Shown here: positions 16,720 through 25,682 of the stretch, one piece after another
Numbering within the stretch: the first letter of the stretch is position 1
Layout of the letters: every line of letters starts with the position of its first letter
Position numbers and translations under genes: made by a program
Notes under the pieces: model-generated
What the model saw: only the letters and a program-made list of their open reading frames with translations
Told to the model about the DNA's origin: nothing
Database searches by the model: none
NCBI RefSeq assembly: GCF_048282545.1
Contig: NZ_CP182485.1
Location: 992,001-1,056,000 of the forward strand
Length of the DNA stretch: 64,000 nucleotides
Direction of reading: 5' to 3'
Source: Opacimonas immobilis
Lineage (GTDB): Bacteria; Pseudomonadota; Gammaproteobacteria; Enterobacterales; Alteromonadaceae

Positions 16720-17817
16720 TTGCAACGCAAAACCTTCGCCGAGATCGACTTGGCCGCCTTACGGCACAATATTAAGCTTTTGGATGATGGCCAGGCAACG
16801 CTGATTGGTGTGGTGAAAGCCAACGCGTATGGTCATGGTATCGAGGTCATTGCGCAGGAACTTGTTCATTCAGGTATAGAGGTTTTGGCGGTCGCATTTA
16901 TTGATGAAGCAGTATTGTTGAGAACACGTGGCATTCGTCAGCCAATCTTGGTGCTAGAGGGGCCAATGGCTAAAGACGAGCTTGAGTGGATGCTCGCGCA
17001 TAATTGCTGGCCGATGCTGCATACGCCAGAGCAATTTACGTGGTTGCCCAAACACAGCGAGCCGAGTGTGCCCATTTGGTGCAAACTAGACACTGGTATG
17101 CATCGTTTAGGACTTAGCCCCGAAGAATTGGAACCGGTGTTATCACAAACTAGCTTGTGGGGCATCAAAAATAACATCGTATTGGCGACGCATTTTGCGT
17201 GCGCGGATACGCCCAATGACCCATTCTCTCAACAACAACTAGCGCGATTCACTCGAATTCAGCAGAAGTTTAATTGTCCAGTGAGCATCTGTAATTCTGC
17301 AGGGCATATATACCAACTGGGTCAAGGTATTGAGCAACAACAATACGCACGTGTTGGCATCAGTTTGTACGGTTGTGCGCCCAGTAATCAGGTTGAAGAC
17401 ATGGCTCTATTGGATTTACGCCCCGTTATGACTTTGCAAGCCCCAGTGATTGCCTTACGACAAGTCAAGCAAGGCTGTAGTGTTGGATACGGGCAAAGCT
17501 GGCGTGCAGAACGTGATTGTTTGATTGCGACGGTTGCAATTGGATACGCCGATGGATATCCACGCCATGCTAGTAATTGTGCTCATGTGATGCTCAATGG
17601 GGTGACTTGCCCAGTGGTTGGCCAAGTATCAATGGATATGATCACAATTGATGTCACTGATGCTTCAGTAAATATTGGGGATTGGGTAGAGCTATGGGGC
17701 AACAAGTACCCTGTCGAGCAGCTTGCCAACGCAATTGGAACCATCAATTATGAGTGTGTTACGCGTGTTTCAGAACGAGTGCCAAGACTGTACTTGGATC
17801 CACAGCAAATAGATTAA
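16720..17817 (+). CDS. alr: Alr, alanine racemase
   Basis: The PLP enzyme interconverts L- and D-alanine for peptidoglycan. The 365-residue protein starts QRKTFAEIDLAALRHN. The PLP lysine is Lys33 in VVKANAYGHG, the second catalytic residue Tyr257 is in SVGYGQSW, and HRLG, NSAGH and RVGISLYG are present. The start codon is TTG at 16720: AAGGA lies 8 nt upstream, and the N-terminus fits the family exactly, with no in-frame ATG nearby. A rare start may hold expression down. It diverges from murQ-namZ, so three cell-wall genes share one control region. Confidence 0.96.
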   Translation: MQRKTFAEIDLAALRHNIKLLDDGQATLIGVVKANAYGHGIEVIAQELVHSGIEVLAVAFIDEAVLLRTRGIRQPILVLEGPMAKDELEWMLAHNCWPMLHTPEQFTWLPKHSEPSVPIWCKLDTGMHRLGLSPEELEPVLSQTSLWGIKNNIVLATHFACADTPNDPFSQQQLARFTRIQQKFNCPVSICNSAGHIYQLGQGIEQQQYARVGISLYGCAPSNQVEDMALLDLRPVMTLQAPVIALRQVKQGCSVGYGQSWRAERDCLIATVAIGYADGYPRHASNCAHVMLNGVTCPVVGQVSMDMITIDVTDASVNIGDWVELWGNKYPVEQLANAIGTINYECVTRVSERVPRLYLDPQQID

Positions 17818-17895
17818 AAAAAGTAATCCAAAACACTAATTTAATTTACGCATGATAACTAGTCAAAATCACTAAAAAAGCGTAAATTTGCATTG

Positions 17896-17912
17896 ATAAT
17901 AATAATAATAAT
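17896..17912. repeat. short ATA trinucleotide repeat upstream of putA
   Basis: Five and two-thirds copies of ATA, about 30 bp before the putA start, between the candidate leader and the AGAGG ribosome site. Such tracts can vary in length, but 17 bp is short and may be chance. Confidence 0.5.
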
Positions 17913-17942
17913 ATAAGACAGAAATCCTTAAAGAGGCAATGC

Positions 17943-20900
17943 ATGTTGTTATCTCTCCCTGATTCCGCACATTCTTTTTTGCGTCAAACGATTCGCCAAC
18001 ACTATCGCATCGACGAAGCTCAGGCAATGGCAAGTATTTTGCCTCGGGCAGAAATCCCGTTAACCCAGCGCACTCGAGCATGGGAGCGTGCCCGTAAGAT
18101 GGTGTTGCACATTCGCCAAGCGCAACAGGGACACGGAGGGGTCGATGCGTTGCTCAACGAATTTTCGCTCTCCACAGCAGAAGGCATTGCGTTAATGTGT
18201 TTGGCGGAAGCCTTATTGCGCATTCCCGATACCAAAACCCAGGACGATTTAATTCGAGATAAATTGGCACGAGGCGAATGGACACCGCATCTAGGTAATA
18301 GCGATTCGCTGTTTGTAAATGCCTCAGCTTGGGGGTTATTGTTTACTGGCAACTTAGTTGAGTACGCTGATGAAAAACGCACAGCTGAGTTTGGAGTATT
18401 GAAAAAAACCCTCGGCCGTCTTGGTGAACCAGTCATTCGTAAATCCATGAATATTGCGATGAAAGTCATGGGTAAGCAGTTTGTAATGGGGGAGACCATA
18501 AACGAAGCAGTTAAACGAGCTCGTACTAAAGAATCAGCGGGTTATGCATATTCTTACGACATGCTTGGCGAAGGTGCTCGTACGCAGCATGATGCCGATC
18601 GCTATTATCAAAATTACGTCGATGCGATTCATGTTATCGGTAAAGCGGCAGAGGGCAAAGGGCCAATAAAATCCCCCGGAATTTCAGTCAAATTATCTGC
18701 GATCCACCCTCGCTATGAATGGACGCATTACGATCGAGTTATGTCGGAGTTACCGCAGAGATTAAAGTCGCTTTGTCTTCTTGCCAAACAGTACGATATT
18801 GGTTTGACAGTCGATGCCGAAGAATCAGAGCGACTGGATATTTCGTTAGACATTATTGGCCAAGTGTACAGTGATCCTGAACTAGGGCCATGGTGTGGTT
18901 TTGGTCTGGCCGTTCAAGCGTATCAAACCAGAGCGATTCATGTCATTGATTATTTGTGCGAGCTAAGTCAATCGGTCGGGCGCAAGTTAATGGTTCGTCT
19001 GGTGAAAGGTGCCTACTGGGATTCGGAAATTAAGCATTCACAACAACTTGGTGTTGCTCATTATCCGGTCTTTACCCGTAAATCTTCTACCGATGTATCT
19101 TATCATGCGTGTGCCAATAAACTGCTGGCGCATCGCGATACGATTTTCCCCCAATTTGCCACGCATAATGCGTATACCGCATCGGTCATCATCGAAGCGT
19201 CAGGCGGTTGCAAAGATGATTTTGAGTTTCAGTGTTTACATGGCATGGGTGATTCACTATATGACCAGGTTGTTTCAGAAGAAAAAATTCAATGTCGAGT
19301 TTACGCACCCGTCGGACAGCATGAAGATTTGTTGGCTTACTTGGTAAGACGATTGTTAGAAAATGGTGCGAATTCCTCATTTGTGAATGCCATAGTTGAT
19401 CCAGACCTACCCGTTGAGTCCTTGTTAATAGACCCAGTGGAGCGCACAACAAGACTGGCTCAGATTGCCAATACACAAATACCTCTGCCCACCGAAATGT
19501 TCCAAGATCGCAAGAACTCAAAAGGTCTTGATATTTTTGACCAGCAGGGAATGGAGCCATTAGTAGAAAAAATTAACCAGTTTGTGTCTACTTACCTACC
19601 GCTGGATTTATCGCAAAAGCCATATCAGTCAGATGATCAACTTGTCATTTATAACCCAGCTCGGCCAAATGACGTCGTCGCAGTGCTGCCAAAAGATAAT
19701 CAAGACGCAATGTTGGACAAATTAACTAAAGCCCAACAAGCACAGTTAGAATGGTCTTCAATCAGCGTAAACGCACGAGCAAAATACATTAATCAACTGG
19801 CAGATGCACTAGAAATCCATCAAGCCGAATTGATCGGATTGTGTATGCAAGAAGCGGGTAAAGTGTTGCAAGACAGTATCGACGAGATCCGCGAAGCCGT
19901 AGATTTTTGTCGTTATTATGCGGTCGAAGCTCAAACACTTGAAAAAGATCCGCGTTTATCGCCACGAGGCGTTGTTTTGTGTATTAGTCCATGGAACTTT
20001 CCGTTGGCGATATTTTTGGGCCAAGTGGTGGCAGCCTTGGTCACCGGTAATACGGTATTGGCGAAACCCGCAGAACAAACCAGTCTCATTGCGCATTACA
20101 CAAGAGAATTGATGACACAAGTCGGGATCCCTTTAGATGTGTGTCAGTTAATTTTTTCTGAAGGCAATCCAGTTGGTGAGTGTTTACTTCCAGATGATCG
20201 AATCAATGCTGTAATGTTCACTGGGTCAACGCAAACAGGCACTCGAATCTCCCAAACTCTAGCTCAGCGCAAGCATGAGCAAGTGCCACTGATTGCAGAA
20301 ACAGGCGGCCAAAATTGTATGATTGTCGATTCAACGGCTCTCCCTGAGCAGGTGGTTGATGATGTTATTACTTCCGGTTTTCAAAGTGCCGGGCAACGTT
20401 GTTCCGCACTGCGAGTCTTATACGTGCAGGAAGACATTGCCGATAAGGTCATTACTATGATCAGTGGGGCTATGCGAGAGCTAAATATCGGTTTGCCTTC
20501 CAATTTAGCGACCGATATAGGTCCTGTTATTGATGCCAAAGCATTGCGAAACTTGGAACAACACGCACATTACATGAGCGACTTAATTGGCCATGGACAT
20601 GCTCAATGCCATTATCAATGCGAGATTGATAATGAACTAGAAGGCTACTTTTGGGCGCCGAGACTATATGAAATCGATTCTATTTCTCGACTCGAAGGCG
20701 AGGTGTTTGGGCCCTGTGTCCATGTGATTCGCTTCAAAGGCGATGAGATAGACGCGGTCGTGGAGCAAATTAATGCAACCGGCTTCGGTTTGACAATGGG
20801 GATCCATTCTCGTCTTGAATTTCGGGCAGAAGCCTTGTCACGAGCATCTCGCGCCGGTAATGTCTATATTAATCGCAATATGATCGGCGCTGTGGTGGGA

Positions 20901-21758
20901 GTACAACCTTTTGGTGGACGCGGCCTTTCTGGTACGGGGCCAAAAGCGGGTGGACCGAATTATTTACCCCGTCTGTTATGTGAAAAAGCAACGCCCAACG
21001 TTGGCGCTGCAGTCAGCCATCAAGATGAATTGTTACAATCGACTCAGAATTCACAGGACGAAGTCAATGCTATGTTGACTGCATCAGAAGCACAATTTTC
21101 TGCTTGGAGAGGATTATCTGTTATGCAGCGCACTTCGGTATTGCGCCAGATGTTGGCACAATTAGATGACGTACCTATGTTACTCGACTTTGCCGATGAC
21201 CTTGAAAGAACACTGGGTGTGTGTCGTCAACAATTAATGGACATTGAAAAGCATTTGAAGAGCCCTAGGGTGTTACCTGGTCCTACAGGTGAGCGCAATG
21301 TTTTGCGGTATGAACCGAGAGGTATCTTGGTCTGTTTGGCTGATAAGGAAGTGTCATTTGAATACTGGGCTTTGTCTTTGGTCACAGCATTAGGCACGGG
21401 TAATATGGTAATTTCGGTCGTTTCGGATGAGTTTTATGCTCCGGCACAGGCTTTTGCGCAAAAATTAGCGAAAACAGGAAGATCATCAGACATATTTCAA
21501 ATTGCAAGATTACATCATGTGCAGGCTTTATTGAAAGACGCGAGGTTAGCAGGGGTTATCATTGATAGCAAATCCATGCGTAGCGGCGTGATAAGCTCTA
21601 TGCTGGCAGCGCGTGAAGGAGCAATTTTACCCGTGATCACGGCTGAATATAATGATACTCTACTGCAACGCACAGTCACAGAAAAAACCATCAGTATCGA
21701 TACCACTGCATCTGGAGGCAACACCTCGTTAATGACATTGGTCGATAGCGATGACTAG
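17943..21758 (+). CDS. putA: PutA, bifunctional proline dehydrogenase / P5C dehydrogenase (type B, no DNA-binding domain)
   Basis: The 1271-residue enzyme oxidises proline to glutamate: an FAD-dependent proline dehydrogenase barrel (about 130-480, with SVKLSAIHPRYE and RLVKGAYWDSEI) feeds an NAD-dependent aldehyde dehydrogenase (about 520-1020, with SPWNFPLAIFLGQ and catalytic Cys in SAGQRCSALR). A C-terminal ALDH-like extension ends in the conserved TTASGGNTSLM motif. It lacks the ~50-residue ribbon-helix-helix of E. coli PutA, so it cannot repress its own gene. AGAGG precedes the ATG. It is followed by ygiF after 11 bp. The membrane-associated role is from the family. Confidence 0.97.
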   Translation: MLLSLPDSAHSFLRQTIRQHYRIDEAQAMASILPRAEIPLTQRTRAWERARKMVLHIRQAQQGHGGVDALLNEFSLSTAEGIALMCLAEALLRIPDTKTQDDLIRDKLARGEWTPHLGNSDSLFVNASAWGLLFTGNLVEYADEKRTAEFGVLKKTLGRLGEPVIRKSMNIAMKVMGKQFVMGETINEAVKRARTKESAGYAYSYDMLGEGARTQHDADRYYQNYVDAIHVIGKAAEGKGPIKSPGISVKLSAIHPRYEWTHYDRVMSELPQRLKSLCLLAKQYDIGLTVDAEESERLDISLDIIGQVYSDPELGPWCGFGLAVQAYQTRAIHVIDYLCELSQSVGRKLMVRLVKGAYWDSEIKHSQQLGVAHYPVFTRKSSTDVSYHACANKLLAHRDTIFPQFATHNAYTASVIIEASGGCKDDFEFQCLHGMGDSLYDQVVSEEKIQCRVYAPVGQHEDLLAYLVRRLLENGANSSFVNAIVDPDLPVESLLIDPVERTTRLAQIANTQIPLPTEMFQDRKNSKGLDIFDQQGMEPLVEKINQFVSTYLPLDLSQKPYQSDDQLVIYNPARPNDVVAVLPKDNQDAMLDKLTKAQQAQLEWSSISVNARAKYINQLADALEIHQAELIGLCMQEAGKVLQDSIDEIREAVDFCRYYAVEAQTLEKDPRLSPRGVVLCISPWNFPLAIFLGQVVAALVTGNTVLAKPAEQTSLIAHYTRELMTQVGIPLDVCQLIFSEGNPVGECLLPDDRINAVMFTGSTQTGTRISQTLAQRKHEQVPLIAETGGQNCMIVDSTALPEQVVDDVITSGFQSAGQRCSALRVLYVQEDIADKVITMISGAMRELNIGLPSNLATDIGPVIDAKALRNLEQHAHYMSDLIGHGHAQCHYQCEIDNELEGYFWAPRLYEIDSISRLEGEVFGPCVHVIRFKGDEIDAVVEQINATGFGLTMGIHSRLEFRAEALSRASRAGNVYINRNMIGAVVGVQPFGGRGLSGTGPKAGGPNYLPRLLCEKATPNVGAAVSHQDELLQSTQNSQDEVNAMLTASEAQFSAWRGLSVMQRTSVLRQMLAQLDDVPMLLDFADDLERTLGVCRQQLMDIEKHLKSPRVLPGPTGERNVLRYEPRGILVCLADKEVSFEYWALSLVTALGTGNMVISVVSDEFYAPAQAFAQKLAKTGRSSDIFQIARLHHVQALLKDARLAGVIIDSKSMRSGVISSMLAAREGAILPVITAEYNDTLLQRTVTEKTISIDTTASGGNTSLMTLVDSDD

Positions 21759-21769
21759 TTAGGGTATTA

Positions 21770-23290
21770 ATGGACGTTAATCAACCGCAGACACAACCTT
21801 TGGAAGTCGAGCTTAAGCTCATTACTCAGCACGATGCATTAAGTGTTTTCCAAGAAATAATACTGCCTCAATTTTCAGGTACTGTTGAGAAGGTTTCGGC
21901 AACGCTCAAAAATCAGTATTTTGATACGCCTGAACAGTTACTGAGACAGCACCGGATGGGGCTGAGAGTGCGCAGTATTAATGACGTTCATGAGCAGACT
22001 TTAAAACAAAAAGGGGCAGTCGTTGGTGGTTTGCATCGACGTCCCGAATACAATGTGCCACTTGCCACAGCAAATGTCGATATTCGGTTATTTCCAGAAG
22101 AAATTTGGCCTAGTGATTTTCATATCAATACCGTTCAAGATACGTTGGTACCTATTTTTACGACTCACTTCCACCGCACAACGTTTACCTTAGCTGATGC
22201 AAGCGGTAACGTGTTTGAGGTGGTGTTTGATGTGGGGGATATCGCAACAGATAAGGCCAACCGCGCAATCAATGAAATTGAGTTAGAGCTTGTCAAAGGA
22301 CAACCAGAACAACTATTTGCCTTTGCCAAAATAATTGCCAAACACATTCCGGTTAGGGTAAATGATCTGACCAAGGCTGCGTTTGGCTATGCTTTAGCGA
22401 ATGGCAAAGAGTTTAAAGTAAAACATTTACCTTATGTACTCCCACTATCTCGCCATGCAACTACTGAAGAAGCCTTTATTGCCGCGGTAAATGCTGCGTT
22501 AAGCCACTGGCAATATAACCAAAGTGTCTATATGGAGTCCTTTAAGTTACAGGCACTGACTGAAGTGGTCAAAGGAATACGTCTGCTATTACAAGCTTTG
22601 TCATTATATTTACCTGTATTACAGTGTCGCGAGTTGTTGAACCTGCATAAGCAACTGATCAAGTTTTCACAGCAATTAGATTGGGAAGATGAGATTCATG
22701 CGATTCGATACTTGCGTTCTCGTAAAGGACCTTTCAGCAAACGCATCAATAAAGAACAAGGCTTGATGGGGTACTTACAAGGTCGCAAAGAAGGTATATT
22801 AAACACGCAAGCTCCCCAAGAAATCATCTTTTCTCAACAGTCGTCTACTTTGCAATTAACAACGGCGGAGCTCATGCTATTAAAACCATGGCGAAGCGTT
22901 GCAAAAGCTTATGACGCTCCCGTTACCGAACACGCTCATGGCTGGCTTTCCCAGGGTTGGCAAACTATTCTGCAAGCGATGCCCAAGCGCGCTATGACGG
23001 TCACACAATATCTCTCTACTGAAGCTATGTTACGTCAAATATTGCGCAATGGCTTTATGCTGGCGGGATTGTTTGACGAAGAACGAGAACAATTTCGCGC
23101 TCCTTGGTTAGATCTTGCACTAGGTTTAGAAGAACTTAATGCTCTAGTGTTACTCGATGAGATTTTGTTGGAGATTGACCTCGATGAACAACATGAACTA
23201 CAACAGTGGACAAAAGACAAAATCAAAGCATTGTTAAATGTAATGGAAATGACTCGTCAAGTTGCGATCAGTGCTGATATCTATTGGTGA
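21770..23290 (+). CDS. ygiF: YgiF-like CYTH-CHAD inorganic triphosphatase
   Basis: The 506-residue protein has an N-terminal CYTH tunnel domain (1-~205) with the signature VELKL, NQYFDTP, LRVRSIND and EIELELVKG, whose acidic and basic residues bind metal and triphosphate. A C-terminal helical CHAD domain (about 220-506) follows, rich in His/Arg, as in polyphosphate-binding proteins. E. coli YgiF hydrolyses inorganic triphosphate. It starts 11 bp after putA and may share its transcript. Its stop codon directly abuts the stop of the unknown gene on the other strand, leaving no room for a terminator. Confidence 0.9.
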   Translation: MDVNQPQTQPLEVELKLITQHDALSVFQEIILPQFSGTVEKVSATLKNQYFDTPEQLLRQHRMGLRVRSINDVHEQTLKQKGAVVGGLHRRPEYNVPLATANVDIRLFPEEIWPSDFHINTVQDTLVPIFTTHFHRTTFTLADASGNVFEVVFDVGDIATDKANRAINEIELELVKGQPEQLFAFAKIIAKHIPVRVNDLTKAAFGYALANGKEFKVKHLPYVLPLSRHATTEEAFIAAVNAALSHWQYNQSVYMESFKLQALTEVVKGIRLLLQALSLYLPVLQCRELLNLHKQLIKFSQQLDWEDEIHAIRYLRSRKGPFSKRINKEQGLMGYLQGRKEGILNTQAPQEIIFSQQSSTLQLTTAELMLLKPWRSVAKAYDAPVTEHAHGWLSQGWQTILQAMPKRAMTVTQYLSTEAMLRQILRNGFMLAGLFDEEREQFRAPWLDLALGLEELNALVLLDEILLEIDLDEQHELQQWTKDKIKALLNVMEMTRQVAISADIYW

Positions 23291-23785
23291 TCAGCAGTAA
23301 ATAAGTTTAGAAGGGCTGGCTTGGTAATACGATATGATATGATTCTGAGTAAGTTTAATTGGATAAGTCAAAGGAATGTAGTCAGTCAACTTGTGTGTAT
23401 AAGCATTGATTATCTGGTCAAAATGATCGATCTGATGGAAACTGAATTTGTTAAACGCACTGTGCAAATGCTGAAGCGTATTGATTATTACCGAGTTTGG
23501 CCGTCGCACAAAATAAATACGACGTTCAACTTGGTAAAACTGAGTGTTGAAAAACAACTGCCAGCCAGCTTCTCGCATTAATAATTTATCAGAGCTTTGG
23601 CACTCGGTCGGAATGTTATGCTCTGCTGTCCAGATAAAACAATCATGACTCGCCAACATCCCATCTCCGTGATAAATATCGATATGAGTCGGTTTTGGAT
23701 TGAATGGATGCAATAAATAAAGACCAGATCGAATCGGATGGCCAATAACTACGGGACGATTTTCCTGAGTGATAAAGGTAAACAT
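23291..23785 (-). CDS. protein of unknown family, tandem paralog 1
   Basis: A 164-residue soluble-looking protein that I do not recognise. It is a paralog of the next gene: aligned by hand without a single gap over 164 positions, about 78 residues are identical (~48%). Shared blocks are KPT-I--Y-G-G, DCF-W-AE-NIP, REAGWQLFFN (10 of 10 identical), FYQV, DY-PL--P-K and a C-terminal IISYY-A-PS-I-YC ending in Cys. No signal peptide, membrane helix or Cys pair typical of zinc binding is seen. I start at the ATG at 23785; a TTG at 23806 is possible. No clear ribosome site precedes either. It follows paralog 2 by 31 bp and is convergent with ygiF. Confidence 0.8.
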   Translation of the reverse strand: MFTFITQENRPVVIGHPIRSGLYLLHPFNPKPTHIDIYHGDGMLASHDCFIWTAEHNIPTECQSSDKLLMREAGWQLFFNTQFYQVERRIYFVRRPNSVIINTLQHLHSAFNKFSFHQIDHFDQIINAYTHKLTDYIPLTYPIKLTQNHIISYYQASPSKLIYC

Positions 23786-23816
23786 AATGTTCAGGTATTT
23801 AATCAATTCTACTGTT

Positions 23817-24311
23817 TTAACAATAGACGATTTCAGAAGGTTTTGCGTAATAATAAGAAATAATATCAGTAGAACTGAACTTTAATGGAAACATCAACGG
23901 CAAATAATCGTTGACTCTATGCCTGACTGAATTTTTGAGTTGTTTAAAGTGCGTCAGGTGACGAAAGTCAAATGCTTGAAAATTGGGGTTAATTGAGATT
24001 AATGAGTTGATAATCATTTTGTTGGGCTTGCGGGTAAAAAACAACGTCGTCCCTACTTGGTAAAAACTGACATTAAAAAATAACTGCCAACCGGCTTCAC
24101 GCATGATGTGGAAGTCATCACACTGCATTTGCACTGGTATATTGTTCTCGGCTATCCACAAGAAGCAGTCTTTATTGGCAAAGACACCATTGCCATCGTA
24201 ACTTTTAATTAGAGTAGGTTTATTGTGAAAAGGATTAAGTTGAAACAAATCATCGTAGATGTGTTTCTGGATCATAATTGGCTGATTGTCTTGGTTTGTA
24301 AACGTAAACAC
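23817..24311 (-). CDS. protein of unknown family, tandem paralog 2
   Basis: Paralog of the 23291-23785 protein, 164 residues when started at the GTG at 24311, the position homologous to the ATG of paralog 1. An upstream in-frame GTG at 24350 would add 13 residues with no match. An AAAGGG lies 13 nt before the chosen start, a poor distance, so the start is uncertain. The conserved REAGWQLFFN and the terminal YC are present. The gene sits behind mutH on the same strand with a 71-bp gap, a place where gammaproteobacteria normally carry nothing in common with it. Function unknown; arrangement suggests local duplication followed by divergence. Confidence 0.8.
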   Translation of the reverse strand: MFTFTNQDNQPIMIQKHIYDDLFQLNPFHNKPTLIKSYDGNGVFANKDCFLWIAENNIPVQMQCDDFHIMREAGWQLFFNVSFYQVGTTLFFTRKPNKMIINSLISINPNFQAFDFRHLTHFKQLKNSVRHRVNDYLPLMFPLKFSSTDIISYYYAKPSEIVYC

Positions 24312-24382
24312 AGGTAATGCAGAACCCTTTATGTAAAATTGGGTAACCACTCAAAAGGGTGGAAATTTTTTTTCTAATGCTA

Positions 24383-25057
24383 TCACTCAAATATAGACTG
24401 AGTAAATGATTTTCGCAAATAAAAGCCTCGTGGTCGAGTTAAAATTGACTCTCCTTTGCTACCGGTTGCTGGAGTTAGGGCTTTCCCATCGGCTGCTTTA
24501 GGTCGAATGTGCAGCGCAACGCCTCGTTTGGCGTTGATCTTTTCAATATTGCCAAGGCTTATCATCTCACACAGTTCTTCCCAGTCTTGCTGCAAAACTC
24601 GTTCTTGCTGAGTGTTAGGGCGCCACAGTTTTGGCATGCCGACGATGCGTTCTCGCGGTGCAATACTTCGCTCGCCTAGAATAGGTACAAACAATACACG
24701 TTGGAGTTTGTTTCTGACTGAGCTATTTTGCCAAGTGGTACCAAAAGGGATTTTGGTATGGGCAAAGCAGACATAGGTGGTCTCTAAAACTTTTCCACAC
24801 CGGTCTACCGGAATAGTTTTGAGTTCCACTCCTAACTCAGGGAAGTCTTGTTGTGGTGTTGAGCCCGCGGTTGCCCCAAGCCATAATTCAATCAATTGCC
24901 CAGTAAAGCCTTTGTGTTGCCGAAAATGCTCAGGCACATTTACATTTGCTAACTCACTAAGCTCGCCTAACGACAGCCCTGCAATCAACTCAGCTCTATT
25001 CAATAGGGATGTTATGTCTGGTGGGGGGGTCGATGGAGGATGCAAAATAATATTCAC
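24383..25057 (-). CDS. mutH: MutH, DNA mismatch repair endonuclease
   Basis: MutH nicks the unmethylated strand at hemimethylated GATC sites after MutS/MutL activation. The 224-residue protein keeps the catalytic triad Asp71, Glu78 and Lys80 in DFPELGVELKT, exactly one off the E. coli numbering, plus RGFYLRKSFT near the C-terminus. Its presence implies Dam methylation in the host. The start is a GTG at 25057; no ATG fits the N-terminus and the ribosome site is weak. It diverges from rppH, the arrangement standard in gammaproteobacteria. Confidence 0.96.
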   Translation of the reverse strand: MNIILHPPSTPPPDITSLLNRAELIAGLSLGELSELANVNVPEHFRQHKGFTGQLIELWLGATAGSTPQQDFPELGVELKTIPVDRCGKVLETTYVCFAHTKIPFGTTWQNSSVRNKLQRVLFVPILGERSIAPRERIVGMPKLWRPNTQQERVLQQDWEELCEMISLGNIEKINAKRGVALHIRPKAADGKALTPATGSKGESILTRPRGFYLRKSFTQSIFE

Positions 25058-25130
25058 TTAACGCTAGGAAATGTTAACAGTTTGTGGAAAAATGACAGTA
25101 TATATAAGATTGATTTGAATTGGTATTCAA

Positions 25131-25682
25131 GTGATTGATACTGAAGGCTACAGAGCCAATGTCGGTATCATTATCTGCAACCAACAAGGGCAAGTTTTTT
25201 GGGCTAAACGCATAGGCCAACACACTTGGCAATTTCCCCAAGGGGGAATTGATGATGGGGAGACCCCTGAGCAGGCAATGTACCGCGAATTGCAAGAGGA
25301 AGTTGGGCTTGCGCCAAGTGATATTGAGATTCTTGGCGTAACCCGAAATTGGATCCGTTATAAACTACCAAAACGTTTTATTCGTACAGGCTCACAACCT
25401 GTATGCATCGGACAAAAACAAAAGTGGTACCTACTGCGTTTAACCTGTCCTGAAGATAGTGTTGATGTGCTGCATTCAGGGCATCCAGAATTTGACGGTT
25501 GGCGTTGGGTCAGTTATTGGTATCCCATTCGCAACGTCGTCTCGTTCAAACGGGAAGTCTATCGTCGAGCGTTAAAAGAGCTATTACCCTGGATTCAAGC
25601 GCTGACGCGTTCGCAACAACCAGGTCGTCGGCATCGCCACAAACGCAGAAAACAACGTCAAGCTGGAACTACGTATTCATGA
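25131..25682 (+). CDS. rppH: RppH, RNA 5'-pyrophosphohydrolase
   Basis: RppH removes pyrophosphate from the 5' end of mRNAs and so triggers RNase E decay. The 183-residue Nudix protein begins with the family start VIDTEGYRANVG from a GTG codon. The Nudix box lies at 38-60 (GG...GET...REL.EEVGL). RNWIRYKLPKR, CIGQKQKWYLLRL and FDGWRWVSYWYP are diagnostic. The tail is basic (RRHRHKRRKQR). Its stop overlaps the ptsP start (ATGA), so the two are translationally coupled. Confidence 0.97.
   Translation: MIDTEGYRANVGIIICNQQGQVFWAKRIGQHTWQFPQGGIDDGETPEQAMYRELQEEVGLAPSDIEILGVTRNWIRYKLPKRFIRTGSQPVCIGQKQKWYLLRLTCPEDSVDVLHSGHPEFDGWRWVSYWYPIRNVVSFKREVYRRALKELLPWIQALTRSQQPGRRHRHKRRKQRQAGTTYS

Noticed and set aside
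16623..16823. 66-codon open frame on the minus strand before alr
   Set aside because: It overlaps alr antisense, has no ribosome site and shows no recognisable protein; it crosses the alr leader.
24777..25061. 94-codon plus-strand frame inside mutH
   Set aside because: Fully antisense to a well-supported mutH; its residues mirror the mutH codons.
25499..25678. Upstream extension of the ptsP frame inside rppH
   Set aside because: The extra 60 residues are rppH read in another phase; the ATGA overlap at 25679 is the natural start.
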